A stretch of 64,000 nucleotides of DNA, from the NCBI GenBank assembly GCA_963971535.1, contig OZ020588.1:120077005-120141004 (forward strand), written 5' to 3'. Positions 44,954 to 57,040 of this stretch are shown piece by piece. The translations under genes were made by a program, and so were the position numbers. The stretch's first letter is position 1. Each line of letters opens with the position of its first letter. Origin of the DNA: Notolepis coatsorum (Eukaryota > Chordata > Actinopteri > Aulopiformes > Paralepididae). The notes under the pieces are model-generated. The model did not search any database and was not told the DNA's origin. It worked only from the letters and a program-made list of their open reading frames with translations.

Positions 44954-47848
44954 CTACTTGGGAGCGGGGGCGTGTTGCGTGAAGGCAAGTGTGAACAGGT
45001 GGGTTTTTAGGTTCGTTTTGAAGAGGTTGATGGTGTCAGAGCCTCGGATGGAGGGGGAGAGGGAGTTCCACAGCCTGGGGGCAGCTACAGCGAAAGCTCG
45101 GTCTCCCAGTGTGGAACGCCTGGTGCGGGGGATGGTGAGGAGGTCGGAGTTGGAGGAGCGGAGGCCTCCTCCTGCTGGAGTGTAGGGGTGGAGTAGGTTG
45201 GTCAGGTAGGAAGGGGCCAACCCGTGCAGGGATTTGTAGGTGAGGAGGATCTTGTAGGGGATTCGGTAGTTGATGGGGAGCCAGTGGAGTTTTTGCAGGG
45301 TGGGGGTGATGTGCTGCCAGGGTTTGGTGCGTGTGAGTCCCCTCGCAGCAGTTTTGGACGTACTGTAAGCAATCCAGAACCTTCTTGGAAGCACCTTCTG
45401 TTACAGTAGTCGAGGCGGGAAGTGATGAATGCATGAATGAGTGTTTCCGCTGAGGTGTCGGAGAGTGAGGGGCGGAGGCGGGAAATGGTTCTGAGGTGGA
45501 AGAAGGCGGATCTGGTGACAGACTTGACGTGAGGGTGAAATGAGAGGGTTGAGTCCAGGTTCCTTACCTCCATGGAGGGGCAGATGGAGTAGCCATCCAC
45601 GGAGAGAACAAGGTGGTCGATCTTTTGGAGGAGGGCTGGGGAGGCTAGAACTATTAATTCGGTCTTCTTGCTGTTGAGTTGAAGGAAGTTGGTGGTCATC
45701 CATGTTTTTATGTCCTGGAGGCGGGCAGTGAGGGAGGGGGGAGCCGAGGGTTTGGTGTGGAGGTAAAGCTGCGTGTCGTCTGCGTAAGAATGGAAGTGGA
45801 GGCCATGTTTCCTTATGATATCACAGAGTGGGAGGAGGTAAATCATAAAAAGGAGCGGACCTAGCACCGAACCCTGGGGAACACCCTGTTTAACAGGTGC
45901 TGGAGCTGACCTGGAGCCCCCGAGGGAAACATACTGCCACCTGTTGGTAAGGTAGGATGTGAACCAGGACAAGGGGGTAGCAGTGATGCCAAGGACACTT
46001 TCCAGGCGGTCTAGGAGAATTGAGTGTGAGATGGTGTCGAAAGCAGCTGAGAGGTCCAGGAGGATGAGGATGTTGATGCAGCCAGCATCAGTGCCATGAG
46101 GAGGTCATTTGTTACCTTGATCAGGGTGGTCTCTGTGCTGTGTTTAGCCCTGAACCCAGACTGGAGTGGTTCGAACAGGTCATGGTGGGCCATGTGACTC
46201 TGTAGCTGGGCGGCTACTGCACGCTCGAGGACCCCATGACTCTGTAGCTGGGCGGCTACTGCACGCTCGAGGACCTTGCTGAGGAAGGGGAGGTTTGAAA
46301 TGGGGTGGAAGTTGTTGAGGTTATCGGGGTCCAGACCGGGTTTTTTTAGAATTGGGGTGACTGCTGCCACCTTCAAGTCAGCAGGGACGGAGCCAGTGGA
46401 CAGGGATGATGTCTACCATGAGAGGACAGAGGGCAGGCAGGCCAGCCTTCACCAGGGTGGTGGGCATGGGGTCCAGAGAGCAGGTGGAGGATTTAAAGCC
46501 CGACACCAGCTTCATAATGGAGTCGGTGTCCACCAGGGAGAAGGATGAAAAGGAGTAGGTGGGATGGGGCAGAGGGTCATGTTTAACAACCAGAGGTGTG
46601 GGGGACACAGGAGTAGACTGGAGCTGCTGGTAGATGGCATCGATCTTGTTTTGGAAGAATTCCGTGAATCTGTTGCAGAGATCAGAGGAGGTGGTCTGGA
46701 GGGGGTTGTCAGGGGGCTGGAGGAGTTTGGTGATGGTGGAGAAGAGGGCTTTGGAATTCCCTTGGCCTTTGGAGATGACATCAGAGTAAAAGGAGGACTT
46801 GGTTTGGGTGAGGGCGAGTCTGTAGGAGATGATGTGGTCAGAGTAGGCCTGGGCATGAACAGCAAGGCCTGTTTTCCTGCAGCGCCTGGCGGCCCTTGGC
46901 TTTCATGGAGCGGAGCTCAGGGGTGTACCAGGGGGCGGGGTGTGTAAATGTAACAGTGCAGGTTTTAAGGGCTGCGAGGGAGTCCAGGGTGGCAGCTAGG
47001 GCTGTGTTGTAGGTGTTCACAAACTCAATGGTTGAGAGCAGCTGAGAATCATGAGCGAGGTGGGAGCTCAGGGCGTTAGTGAGGTCAGTGGGGGTGATAT
47101 TTTTTGTGTTCCTGTACGTCATGGGGCGCTGTGGGCGGCCAGAGGAGGAGGGGACAGGAACTGAGAACTTAACTGCAAGATGATCAGCAACGTGGTGGTC
47201 CCGGTGGAACACACCAGGTCCAGTATGTGGCCTCTGGTGTGGGTGGGGAAATCTACTTGCTGGGTGAGATTGTGGTAGTCAAGGAGGTACAGGAGGCGGT
47301 GATGTTAACAACATGCATGTTGAAGTCGCCAAGGAGGAGAATTGAGGAGGTGGATGAGCTGACGGAGGTGAGTAGATCTGATAATTCTGAAATAAACACG
47401 GGGAGGGGGGGGGGGGGGGGGGGGGGCGGTAAATCAGGATGACAAGCACAGGCTGGGGGCCAAGCAGTTTGAAGGCAAGGCATTCAAATGATGTAGCAGG
47501 AGGGGTGGGGACAGCCTTAACCTTGAAACAGGTACGATGGAGAACAGCAAGTCCACCACCCCGCCTTCCAACACAGGGTTGTTGTAGGTATGTGTAGCCT
47601 GGTTTGGTGGCCTGGTTGAGTGTTAAGAACTCATTTGGTATCTGCCATGTCTCAACAAGGCAGGTAAAGTAAAATTTATGGTCCAAAATAATGTCATTAA
47701 TGTAATGAGATTTGTTATTGAGGGACCGAGTGTTGAGGAGAGCAAAACTGGTCATGTGAACAGGGGCAGGAGTGCTGGGAGTGTGTAGCCGGAGTACGCT
47801 AAAATCCACTCCACGATTTTTAAAATCCTTTGTGAGTATTGATCTCAC
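44954..47848 (-). pseudogene. LINE endonuclease and reverse transcriptase remnant
   Basis: From the minus-strand 5' side: endonuclease start MTSFALLNTRSLNNKSHYIN and FYFTCLVETWQIPNEF, then ILIYRPPPPPPP at the expanded poly-G tract. Further on are WYTPELRSMKAKGRQALQEN, LKKPGLDPDNLNNFHPISNL, PFLSKVLERAVAAQLQSH (duplicated), [57 protein letters not shown] (motif B), FHSYADDTQLYLHT (motif C), and LHWLPINYRIPYKILLTYKS, APRLWNSLSPSIRGSDTINL at the C-terminus. The parts lie in several frames (at least five shifts), so it is inactive, but both enzyme domains are represented. Confidence 0.9.
46195..46275 (-). repeat. 42-bp tandem duplication in LINE RT
   Basis: A 42-bp unit occurs twice, adding 14 residues (VLERAVAAQLQSHG) in frame. 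Confidence 0.9.
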
Positions 47849-48264
47849 GATACTCCCCGTGCTATTATGCAGAGGTCTCGCGGGTTTCCCATGCTACTAG
47901 CGCCAGCTGCAACAGAGCTCTGATGACGCGTCAGATCTGCGACACGGCGACCAGCAGAACAGATAGATGGAATAGCTGGGTGTCCAGGCTGGGAGTAAAC
48001 AAACTTCCTCCGAGTGCTTCTGTGGATGTAGCGAGGCCGGCGAAGAAGTCCAAGTTGTTTTATGGGAGTGACGAACGTTGGAAAGTTGTGGTTGTTGAGA
48101 CTCAGGAGTTGCAGGACTCTTCTGTGACTGCGGCTGCCTCTGTAGTATTTTCTGCCACTGCTGCTTCCCTCACCCTGTCCCAGATGGCATCCCTATCCAT
48201 TTTGGATTTAAACCTGGGGTCCATCACTGTGGACTCCTCCAGGAAGGTCTGGACATTGTCATCC

Positions 48265-48840
48265 TTAACACATTGTGCGCCATAAACGGCGTAAGTCGTT
48301 ATTGCCCGCCATGCGTTGAACGCCAACAACGGCGTAAATCGTTTTTGGGATCAATATTAAATTTTTTCGCCATGGCATTCATAATTCATCCAGCCTCCCT
48401 CCGGACTGCAGCGGCACCCTGTCTGAGATTGCAATGCCTCAATACCTCCGCCTGGTGGATGGTCGGGCGAGTTACACTCATGCTAAACCGGAAGTGGCGG
48501 TCTGTGCATCGGCAGTCATATCTTGTAACGGGACTCCAGACTCGAGTGCATTTGGATCGCTTTCGAAACGCAATAATCAATATGATTTCGGCGTTTATTG
48601 CGCCATACAAACCGGAAATGGATCTAGGATCTAGGCGTCTCATCGGCGAATGGTAAGAGGACACTAATGTTATTTTCAGCCCGATTGTCCATTTCCTTGT
48701 TTGCAATCAGTCTGATCAATATATCAACCCATACTAAATAAAGCCGTTACTGACGATCAAGGAATTATAAACGACCCCCCCCCCTTTCCTTCACGCATGA
48801 TGAATGTACCGATCATATACATTTGAATTTTTTAATATAG
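48265..48840 (+). mobile_element. TTAA-type relic, C copy, with exon stub
   Basis: Starts TTAACACATTGTGCGCC at 48265. Internal gccgcc/atgcgttgaacgccaac sequence is like the relic at 29369. An ATG at 48618 in a ccggaaATGG context precedes MDLGSRRLIGE and a GTAAGA donor at 48653; the upstream sequence resembles that before the 57703 exon. The right end is lost or covered by the neighbouring LINE. Confidence 0.6.
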
Positions 48841-48847
48841 CGTGTAA

Positions 48848-50190
48848 TAATAATAATTTCATTTAATTTATATAGCGCTTCTCAATAATGAATAAAGTAG
48901 TCGGGAGCAGGAGTACAAACAAAGAAACGAAAGCAAAGAAACAAAAACAAAAACAACAAAGAAACAAAAACAAAAGGAACATGAGACCATGGGGGGAACA
49001 GGGGAGACAGCCTGATAGCACAAAAAAGACTGGAAACAGACATCAATCAGGTTGGAGGGGAGGGGGGGAGGGGTTTAGGGGTGGGGGGGGGTTGAAGGCA
49101 AGGGAGAACAGGTGGGTTTTGAGGCGAGCTTTGAAGGTGGAGAGTGTAGGGGAGTCTCTGATGGACTGGGGGAGGGAGTTCCAGAGTCGGGGTGCAGTAC
49201 GAGAGAAGGCCCGATCTCTGAAGTTTTTAGGCTTGGATGTCGGGACAGTGAGGGAGGCAGTGGAGGAGGACCGGAGGGAACGGGTGGGGCGGTAGGGAAG
49301 AAGGAGATCAGTCAGGTAGGGGGGGGCCAGGCTGTGGAGGGCTTTGAAGGTGAGGAGTAGTGTTTTAAAGTTAATGCAGTGTTTGATCGGGAGCCAGTGG
49401 AGGGAGTGGAGGACAGGAGTGATGTGTTCGCGGGACCGGGTGTTAGTGAGGAGGCGGGCGGCTGAATTTTGGACCATTTGCAGTTTATGGAGGGAGCGGG
49501 AGGTGATACCAGTGAGGAGGGAGTTGCAGTAGTCCAGGCGGGAGGAGATGAAGGCGTGAATGAGGGATTCAGCAGCGGGGGGGGGAGAGGCAGTGACGGA
49601 TTTTTGCGATGTTGCGGAGGTGAAAGTAGGATATTTTTACGATGGAGCGGATGTGGGGGTCAAATGAGAGGGTGGGGTCAAGGAGGACACCAAGGTTGCG
49701 GACTAGGGGGGAGGGGGTGATGGTGGAGTCGTTGATGGTGAGTGTGATGGGTCCGGATCTGGTGAGGGTTGTTTTGGTGCCAATGATGAGAAGTTCAGTC
49801 TTGTCACTGTTCAGTTTGAGGAAGTTGTGAGTCATCCAAGTTTGGAGTTCGGTGATGCAGGATTCCATGTGACTGAGGGGTGGGCTGTGGGGGGATTGTG
49901 TACTGATGTAGATTTGGGTGTCGTCAGCGTAACAGTGGAAGTTGAGGTGGTATTTACGGATGATGTGACCAAGGGGGAGAATGTAGCAGATGAAGAGCAG
50001 GGGGCCAAGGACTGAGCCTTGGGGGACCCCCTGTGTGACTGGGGAGGGGGAGGAGGTGTGGCCGGAGAGGGAGATGAATTGGTGTCTGTCTGTGAGGTAG
50101 GAGGAGAACCAGCCAAGTGCTGTGCCCTCAACACCCAGTTGGTGCAGCCTTTGGAGGAGGATGGAATGACACACTGTGTCAAAGGCTGCA
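48848..50190 (-). mobile_element. jockey-superfamily LINE, 5'-truncated
   Basis: The 3' end is aataataataatttcattta then tatatagcgcttctc, a common teleost LINE terminus. Minus-strand coding has [39 protein letters not shown] (motif B), [14 protein letters not shown] (motif C), a frameshift in the poly-G stretch near 49575, then EHITPVLHSLHWLPIKHCIN and APRLWNSLPQSIRDSPTLST. It is related to, but clearly different from, the LINE at 42379-47890. The upstream limit is approximate. Confidence 0.9.
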
Positions 50191-50229
50191 CTGAGATCAG
50201 GAATAGGAATAGGATAGTGTATAGGAAAG

Positions 50230-50440
50230 AAACGCCAATCGATAATCTATCATATGCGTCAGGGCCTATAACTAGCGTTTTTAGAATTACAGCAGAAAAG
50301 CTTAAAAACATACTTATATTCTTGAAGGTATTAACACAACAATGTATTAATGAAAAAATATAACGTTCCACATCCAGAACGATAGATAATCGATGTTGAA
50401 TGGGCCATAGTAATGTCAATATAGCAATAACATTTAAAAA
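50230..50440 (+). mobile_element. TTAA-type relic, third family, fragment
   Basis: Shares the tgaatgggccatagtaatgtc and agttatagccctgcaaag segments with 35860-36084 and the inverse of 13374-13620. It resumes for a few bases after the SINE (50938). Confidence 0.55.
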
Positions 50441-50452
50441 GTTATAGCCCTG

Positions 50453-50925
50453 GGCGGCTAAGTGGCGCAGTGGGCAAGGCGCTCGCCACTAGTGCAGGAG
50501 ATGCTGGGTTCGAGCCCAGCTCTCGGCATTGCTACCAGCTTGGCTGGTCGTTCATACTAACACAATTGGCAGTGTTAGGGGTGGGAAAGCTGGTGGGTGG
50601 GTCCTGGTCATTGTAAACAGCGACTCCTACAGTTCGGTCGGGGGGCCTGCTCAGCGAGGAAAGGATCTAAGGGGGGTAGTGTGATCCTTCCACACGTTAC
50701 ACCCTCTCAGTGAGAGTCCGCGCTGCCAGGTGAAAAGAAGCGGTTGATTGGCTACACATGTGTCGGAGGAAGCATGTGATAGCCTCCACTCTCCCAGACC
50801 GACCGTAGGGGGTAGGTGCGCAGCGACCAGGAAGGGGATTGGGAATTGGCATAACGACTAACATTGGGATGGGAGAAAAACGGAGGAAAAAGGAGGGGGA
50901 AAATGATAAAAAAAAAAGAAAAAGG
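50453..50925 (+). mobile_element. tRNA-derived SINE
   Basis: Box A (gtggcgcagtgggcaagg) and box B (ggttcgagcccagct) near the start, A-rich end, and a 12-bp target duplication gttatagccctg (50441-50452 and 50926-50937). Confidence 0.94.
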
Positions 50926-50944
50926 GTTATAGCCCTGCAAAGAA

Positions 50945-52174
50945 GGATAAGTCACTTTTGGCTTACAATATTGCAGTTTTTCAAAGACACCTTGTGGCCT
51001 TTCTCTGCTAACATTTGCAACAGCTTAACGGATTCGTTATGGCACGTCGTTCTATCTTTAGAACACAAAATAATATCATCCATATACTGGATGACTCGTG
51101 AGGTCAGTATCCGACCTATCCCTTCCAGGTCTTCCCTTAAGATTTTGTTAAATAAATGAGGAGAATGTTTCAAACCCTGGGGGATTCTCGTGTACTCATA
51201 ATGCTCTCCCTTATAAGTCAAACCAAAAAAATGCTGGCACTCCTTGCTTAATGGGACACTAAAATAAGCACTACACAAATCTCTAACTGTGAAATACTCA
51301 GCCTCCGGAGGGATATATGTCAACAGCGTATGGGGATCTGGGACATCTGCTGGGTAGTCAATTAGAGCCTCGTTGACAGCTCTCAAATCGTGTACCAGCC
51401 GGTACGAGTCGTCTCTTTTTTTTACTGAATTGTCTGTTTTCTTCAGCACACCTGCTGATCTGTGATCTGTGGCTCGATCCCGGCCACAGCCTCTTCCTTC
51501 AGTGGGTACTGGTATCTCCAAGGCAGGGTTGCCCCTGGTTTGAGCTCCACCTTCACAGGTTGAGCCGACTTGATTAGTCCAATATCCATGCTATGTTTTG
51601 ACCATAGCCGTTCCGGGACTGCCTCCATCATTTCTTCCTGAAGGCTTACGTCGTTGTGGGTGTCACCCACCATCTCCTGTGTCAGCTGCACAGTTTGGGG
51701 CCGACTCATTCCTGTGCCCTGGACCATTATTTTGACAAAACGTTTGTCTGGGCTTATCCATATGCGTCGGTTTTCCTCCATCTGCTGAAACATCACAGTC
51801 TCAGCCTCTTTCATCATGGCTCCAATGTGTTTCTGATCATAGAATTCTGTTATTTTTAATGTCACGTGTGGAACACTGTCTGCAATCTCGCGTTCCTGCT
51901 GCAAGTAGTCGCTTTTGGCTAAGCGTACTGCCGCTCCCTGTGGTCCCATTATGATGCTGGTGACGTCGAGCTGTACTTGCTTCGGTTGGTCTTTCAGCCA
52001 CTCTTGTGATTGTGACTGATCGGCATCTTTGTAATACTTCAGAGAGCAATGGTATGGTGTCTCTGGATCCCTTGCTTCTGGCATGTTTGATGTTATGAAT
52101 GTCTCCCATTCCAGTGCTGGTCCAAACAGCTCTTGACTCAGATCTCCCAACCAATAGACCTCCGGTGGTAGAAT
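50945..52174 (-). pseudogene. retroviral fossil, reverse transcriptase region
   Basis: Contains SYRLVHDLRAVNEAL, YFTVRDLCSAYFSVPL, FGLTYKGEHYEYTRIPQG and VIQYMDDIILCSKD with the YMDD catalytic motif, typical of vertebrate retroviral RT. Upstream, VKVELKPGATLPWRYQYPLK is the usual entry to the RT domain. Fossil. Confidence 0.9.
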
Positions 52175-52182
52175 TGGTCTAC

Positions 52183-53226
52183 TAGGGGTGGACGGTATGG
52201 TCTAAAATTTATATCACGGTATAATTTGAAGCATAGACGGTAACGGTATATATCACGGTATCATCGTTTTTGATAAAAAAAATTTTTTATTTTATTTTAT
52301 ATAATTATTATTTTTTTTTATAAAATATATATATTATATAATTAGACTTGTACTTGTATTATCTGCGAGACATCGCCACCACGCAACAAGCTCCACTGTC
52401 TGTGTGTACTCTAGTAGCCTCCAGCTACGGCCAGGATTCTCCGGAGCTGCACCTGGACCTATACTCGAGTAGCCTCGAGCAGAGCTACGGCCAGGATTCT
52501 CCGGCGCTGCACCTGGACCCTATTGTATTGGTATAACGTTACTTAACTGTGCTCAGCAAGCCCTCAGCTCGAATACGCATCGAATCAGTGTTATAAGACA
52601 TTGATATCAGGAGCTATCTGTAGCTACTGCTAGCCGGATATATAACGTTAATACAACGCCTCAGTGAATTATTTAGTTCAATGGGACATTTCGTTTTGAA
52701 CGGTGAACTAACTTGCGTTAACGTGAGCTAACAGCTAACAGGTAGCACACACGTCTCTACTAGACTTTGTGGAGCGTTTGTTGATGTCAGGAGCTATCGG
52801 TAGCTGGCCGACTAGATACCGTTCGGTTAGACAATGCCTCATCATGTATTAAACTAAAAGTGAATAGTTGACTGGGTCATTTTGTAACGGTAGCTAAGCT
52901 AACGTTAGCTCAGGGAGACGCCGCCGTCCTCCCGTGTCCCGTCCCACTAGACTACTAGACCCGTGTTTACATGCGTGCGGTAGGGGCTGGCACGCCCACT
53001 GCGCGAAGCCTCCTAAATAACTTTTTCCAGTTCGCACATATCTATTATCTATGACTAATTCTATCTATTTTTAGGGGAAAATGCGAGTGAAATAGTCGCG
53101 CTGTGGTTACATGACGTCATTGCTATTTTAGAGCTGCACTACCGGTTACACGGTATAGTCAAAATCCATACCGTAGAGCAAATTCATACCGTTTATACCG
53201 TATACCGTTTATACCGTCCACCCCTA
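52183..53226. mobile_element. hAT element with TAGGGGTGGAC ends
   Basis: Ends TAGGGGTGGACGGTAT and the inverse of ACCGTCCACCCCTA. Flanked by tggtctac and atgtctac (an imperfect 8-bp duplication). The interior holds a roughly 60-bp tandem duplication with agctacggccaggattctcc (about 52420-52540) and several gctaacgttagc-like motifs. No coding. Confidence 0.88.
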
Positions 53227-53239
53227 ATGTCTACCACAC

Positions 53240-53570
53240 ATCCATCAGGTGTGCATAAGATGTTCACCCCCCCAGCTTACCGAGGGCATCCCTGCCCAGT
53301 AAGCCAATGGGTGCGCTCTCCGTGACTAAAAGTGAAACCGTCGCTTCCTTAAGTTTATATCTCAGGGTTATCGGAACTGTCACTGGAATCAGCTACTTTA
53401 TACCCTCAAATCCAATCGTCCGGACAAACCGACCAGACATGGGTAGGTGTGTGGCGTCCTTGGGTTTGATTACAGTGAATGCTGCCCCGGTGTCTGCCAT
53501 CATCCTGACAGGTTTGTTGTTCACCATTACGCATACCATCGGCTCCTCCCCCAAGTTCGACACTGACAGC
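53240..53570 (-). pseudogene. retroviral fossil, protease region
   Basis: Carries an aspartic protease signature (MMADTGAAFTVI) and the later LLGRDALGKLGG motif. Fossil. Confidence 0.8.
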
Positions 53571-53605
53571 TGACACCCCCCTATTGGACTCTCTGGGCCA
53601 CGTGC

Positions 53606-53957
53606 TTACGAAACCAAGCCGCATTTCTCGGAGACGCTCTCTGATTGGCACTGACTGACGCTCTCTGATTGGCCACTGACGCGTTTGCCCAATCCGTGAC
53701 GAGCTGTGTCTTTGCCCATTTCCACGCCAAACAGCCTGCAAACTACCTGGCGTTCTATCGCCATGCTCTAAGACAAACTCTAACCTTAACCAACTTCGAA
53801 AGAATGCCTAAGCTTAACCGTCGAAAGAACTTGCCGTCACGCTCTAAGACAAACTCTAACCTTAACCAACTTCGAAGAGTGCCTAAGCTTAACCAGTGTA
53901 GAAACAGGCGTCGGCCAATCGGAGAGCGTCTCCGAGAAATGCGGCTTGGTTTCGTAA
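53606..53957. repeat. fold-back MITE with 44-bp arms
   Basis: Arms 53606-53649 and 53914-53957 match with one mismatch (ttacgaaaccaagccgcat...). The interior contains a direct duplication with aaactctaaccttaacc (about 53766-53820 and 53842-53895). Confidence 0.88.
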
Positions 53958-54655
53958 TCACGCCTCTGGGCGCCGTCAGAATGACTGCTCCGGCCCCCTT
54001 GAAGGGTTCACAGGGCCAAGGTTCTGTCCTTGATTCTGTCCTGGCCAGGGGTACGCCTGTCCACGACCCCTCCCCCTTGTGTATCCTCGGCCCCAAAGTA
54101 CCCTCTCTGTCCTTGGAATTGACCTCCTTGATAGGGGCTTGGTAATTGACCTTGACTTTGGGGACACACCCTTGACATGTGTCCTCGTCCTCCGCAGGGC
54201 CAACACTCCGGTAGCCAGGAACCCTGCTGTGGCTGGTATCCCCCGGGGCCTTCCCTCCGGTATCCATTTTGACCCCGGGGCACCCAGCCGGATCCCTCTG
54301 GTCTTGCTGTTGCATTGGTGCGGGGCCCCTCTGTTCTTCTTGCTGTGTCGACACAGGGCCCCTCGGCTGTGGATGCATACATTCCGGCTTGTGGCTGTGC
54401 AGCCTGCACGATAGCCTGCATGCATTCCAGCACCTTGTATGGCTCGGTCACCTGCTGGTGTAGTATCTTTCGCTGCGCACTTGCATCTTGCTCTCTCTGA
54501 AGTTGTTCCTTCCTCCTCATGATGTCGACTTGATGGCACACGTTGTCAGTGTACTGCTGTAGTGGGAGGCTTCCCAGTGACACCACCTCATTCAGTTTCT
54601 GTCTCACCCTGGGATCCTGGCCAGTCGTACTCCTCCATTTGGCATAGGCATTCGC

Positions 54656-55345
54656 CACATCAAAGTCAAAGATTTTATTTGCCATGTATGGACAAATCCA
54701 CATTGGAATACAGGTATAGAGCAAACACTGTCTACAACTAATCCAATACAGGAGCAGAGTAGAAACAGTACAGGAAAAATATGTAAAAACACAGACAGTA
54801 TAAAAGGACAAATGCTAAAATGTATATCAACATCCCCTAAAAGTGCATATCATAGTTAAGTGCATAATGCATAGAGGCACAAATTACAGTAAAAGTGCAT
54901 ATAATCGAAGTGCATGATGCACAGACACACAAAAACAGCACTTCCACAAACCTGACTAATAACACTAATAAACACACAATAGGATCAAATATAAAACTAG
55001 CCCTTGGAGTTATTCATGCTGTGCACAGCACTGGGGAAGAAGCTCTCAGTAAACCGAGAGGTAGAGCATGTGATAGAGCGGTAACGTCTGCCCGAGGGGA
55101 GGGGGACAAAGAGGCCTGCGGCTGGGTGACCAGAGGGGTCGTTGATAATGCCAGAGGCACGGGAAAGCAACCTGGCACCATAGATCTCTTCTAGAGCTGG
55201 CAGGCTAGCGTGCAAGACGCACAATTCTGTTCAGAGATTTCTTCTCCTGGTCTGTGATGTTACCAAACCATATAGTACAGGAGGAAGTAAGAACGCTCTC
55301 GATCACACAGCGATAGAAGTTGTGTAGAATCACCCTGTTATTTGT
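54656..55345 (-). mobile_element. L2-group LINE fragment
   Basis: The 3' end is at the left (aagtcaaagattttatttgcc), with minus-strand coding NRVILHNFYRCVIESVLTS and CTIWFGNITDQEKKSLNRI, related to the C-terminus of the LINE at 5510-6971. Inserted in the retroviral gag region. Confidence 0.82.
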
Positions 55346-55962
55346 GAACTGCTCTATTTCGGTTCTTTGTCCTATTTCTTGTATCAACCTCATGTCAAGG
55401 ACCTTCAGACAGTCCCTCACTTTATCGGCCTCATCCTTTGCGTTCTTTCGGGTAATGGGGGCCCGCTTCCTAAGCCTTTGCTCCGGCTTAGGGACATTTT
55501 CTTCCTCCCCCTCTTCCTCTGGTCCTTCTCCTTCCCATTCAGGAAGAGGAGTGGACCTCCAGTCGGCTGGTCGGGCACCAAGCTCCTCTCTTTCCCTTCT
55601 AGCCTCTTTCTGGCTCTTCCCGGCAGTAGGGTCTCCTTCTTGCCATGCTTCTGTATACCCTCAGCTCCGGGTTCTGTAAAGCCAGAGTCCGCCTCAGGTT
55701 CTCTCTTTTTCCTTCCAGCTCCGCCCTGGATCTCCGTTTGTGGTTCTGTGAGGGGTGCTACATCTCTTGGTTGGGGCCTTCTTTCCAGATACTCCCTCCT
55801 GCTCCCGGCAGCAGGAGGTCTCCTGTCGGGCACAGCGAGCGTTGTCTTCCTAGCCCCTGGTTCTTTGTGCTTTACAGGTACCAGGGTAATCTTTGTCATG
55901 GCTTCTCCCATTTCCGTCAATTGACCCTCATCCGTTATCTGATAGGGGCTTGTCATCTCTAC

Positions 55963-56158
55963 ATTACATTTACATTTAGTCATTTAGCTGACACTTTTAT
56001 CCAAAGCGACTTACAAGTTCTGTATGACAAGTCATCAGGACAGGCACAACTCTATCAGCTGAGTAACAATGTTCATCAAAGTGTTGAGTGCTACAGTGTA
56101 GGTTAGTTTATTAGGACAAGTGCATGACAGTAAGGTTAGTTAGGGTTAGAATTTTTTT
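55963..56158. repeat. widespread teleost interspersed repeat
   Basis: Contains catttagtcatttagctgac followed by acttttatccaaagcgactt, a sequence I recognise as very common in teleost genomes. Class not certain. Confidence 0.6.
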
Positions 56159-56436
56159 TGGTTTACTGGTAGGACAGGATAGATCGTTCCCCGTTCCTAT
56201 TGTCATACGGAGGGGGCGCTGCAGTCACCTCAACTCTCATCTGTTCTTCGGGCACTAGGGTGATAGGCGCTGTCTCTACTGCTCTTGGGGATACGGCGGT
56301 TGTCATGATAGGGGCTATCTCATCTATCCTTTGGGCATCCTCACTGACAGTAGGACTGTCCTGGCTCTCACTTGCCCTTTTCTTTGCTTCCTGGGAGAAG
56401 AGCGCTAAAGTTGACAGCTGCTGCATTCGCTTCTCC

Positions 56437-57040
56437 CCCTTCCCCGAACAACTGCCTCTTTGAACTGCTGCGGTCAGGCAAGCGATACCGGAGTCTTAAG
56501 GCGAGCACAGAAAGACTCAGAAGAAGCTTCTATCCCCAGGCCATCAGGCTGCTAAACGAACAATAAACACTATGCAACAACCATCAAATGCACACAGCAC
56601 ACACACCCACACGCACACACTCACTCAAACAAACAACACACTGCAGCACCCACTCTCCACACTTTAGATCACACAAACACACTTTACACTTTATATTTAT
56701 TGATAAAGGATTTGCACTACAACTCGTACACCTACTGTGAATTGTACCTAAATTGCACCTCGTCCCATTTCTGCCTTGCACTATATAGTATTGTATATTA
56801 GTACACTGCACAGTATTGTATATTGTATGGTAACTACGTCTATTCTGCATCAAACATTGTACATATGTCTAAACTGAACACTGTGACCTCATTTTTTTAC
56901 TTCTAATTTTACTATGTTATTTTATTTCATACTTATCTTGTCTTGCACAGTCTCTGGAGCGTAACAGTAAGAAGCATTTTGTATAAAAGTATTCTGTACT
57001 TCTGTATGACAAATATTAAAGAAACTTGAAACTTGAAGAA
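56437..57040 (+). mobile_element. L2-group LINE 3' fragment
   Basis: Nearly identical to 6374-6970: the last codons of the RT ([19 protein letters not shown]), the full 3' UTR and the ACTTGAAACTTGAAG end. The high identity to the copy at 5510-6971 suggests both insertions are recent and from the same source lineage. Confidence 0.93.

Larger units (their letters stand above)
42379..47890 (-). mobile_element. near full-length jockey-superfamily LINE holding a hAT element
   Basis: Minus-strand LINE from its (aat)n 3' end near 42379 to the endonuclease start near 47848. A hAT element (42476-44790) sits in its 3' UTR, and the LINE itself splits a hAT transposase gene. The 5' limit is approximate. 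A poly-G run (47402-47427) and a 42-bp tandem duplication (46195-46275) lie in the coding part. Confidence 0.85.
40604..48264 (-). pseudogene. hAT (ZBED-like) transposase remains, interrupted by three other elements
   Basis: Pieces of one hAT transposase gene in order on the minus strand. 48264 to about 48040: DDNVQTFLEESTVMDPRFKS, the conserved DPRFK motif, with a stop and frameshift soon after. 42286-42199: NFLSSYQSKRHRQT and an acidic stretch ending at a GTAAGC donor. 42114-41885: acceptor tttcag, then TPPVKQYKTALAELF, VDKEVQLYKCLPSIPISGD, and PLLSNLAQTYL in a shifted frame. 40787-40604: CVQASSTPSERVFSMAGDTI, the hAT dimerisation motif, then a stop. Between the pieces lie a LINE (about 42379-47890) and a solo LTR (40788-41884); a TTAA relic sits at the upstream end. 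The 5' half of the gene was not found. Confidence 0.82.

Noticed and set aside
53406-54145. Plus-strand frames across the fold-back MITE and gag region
   Set aside because: They run over element borders and are shadows of minus-strand retroviral sequence.
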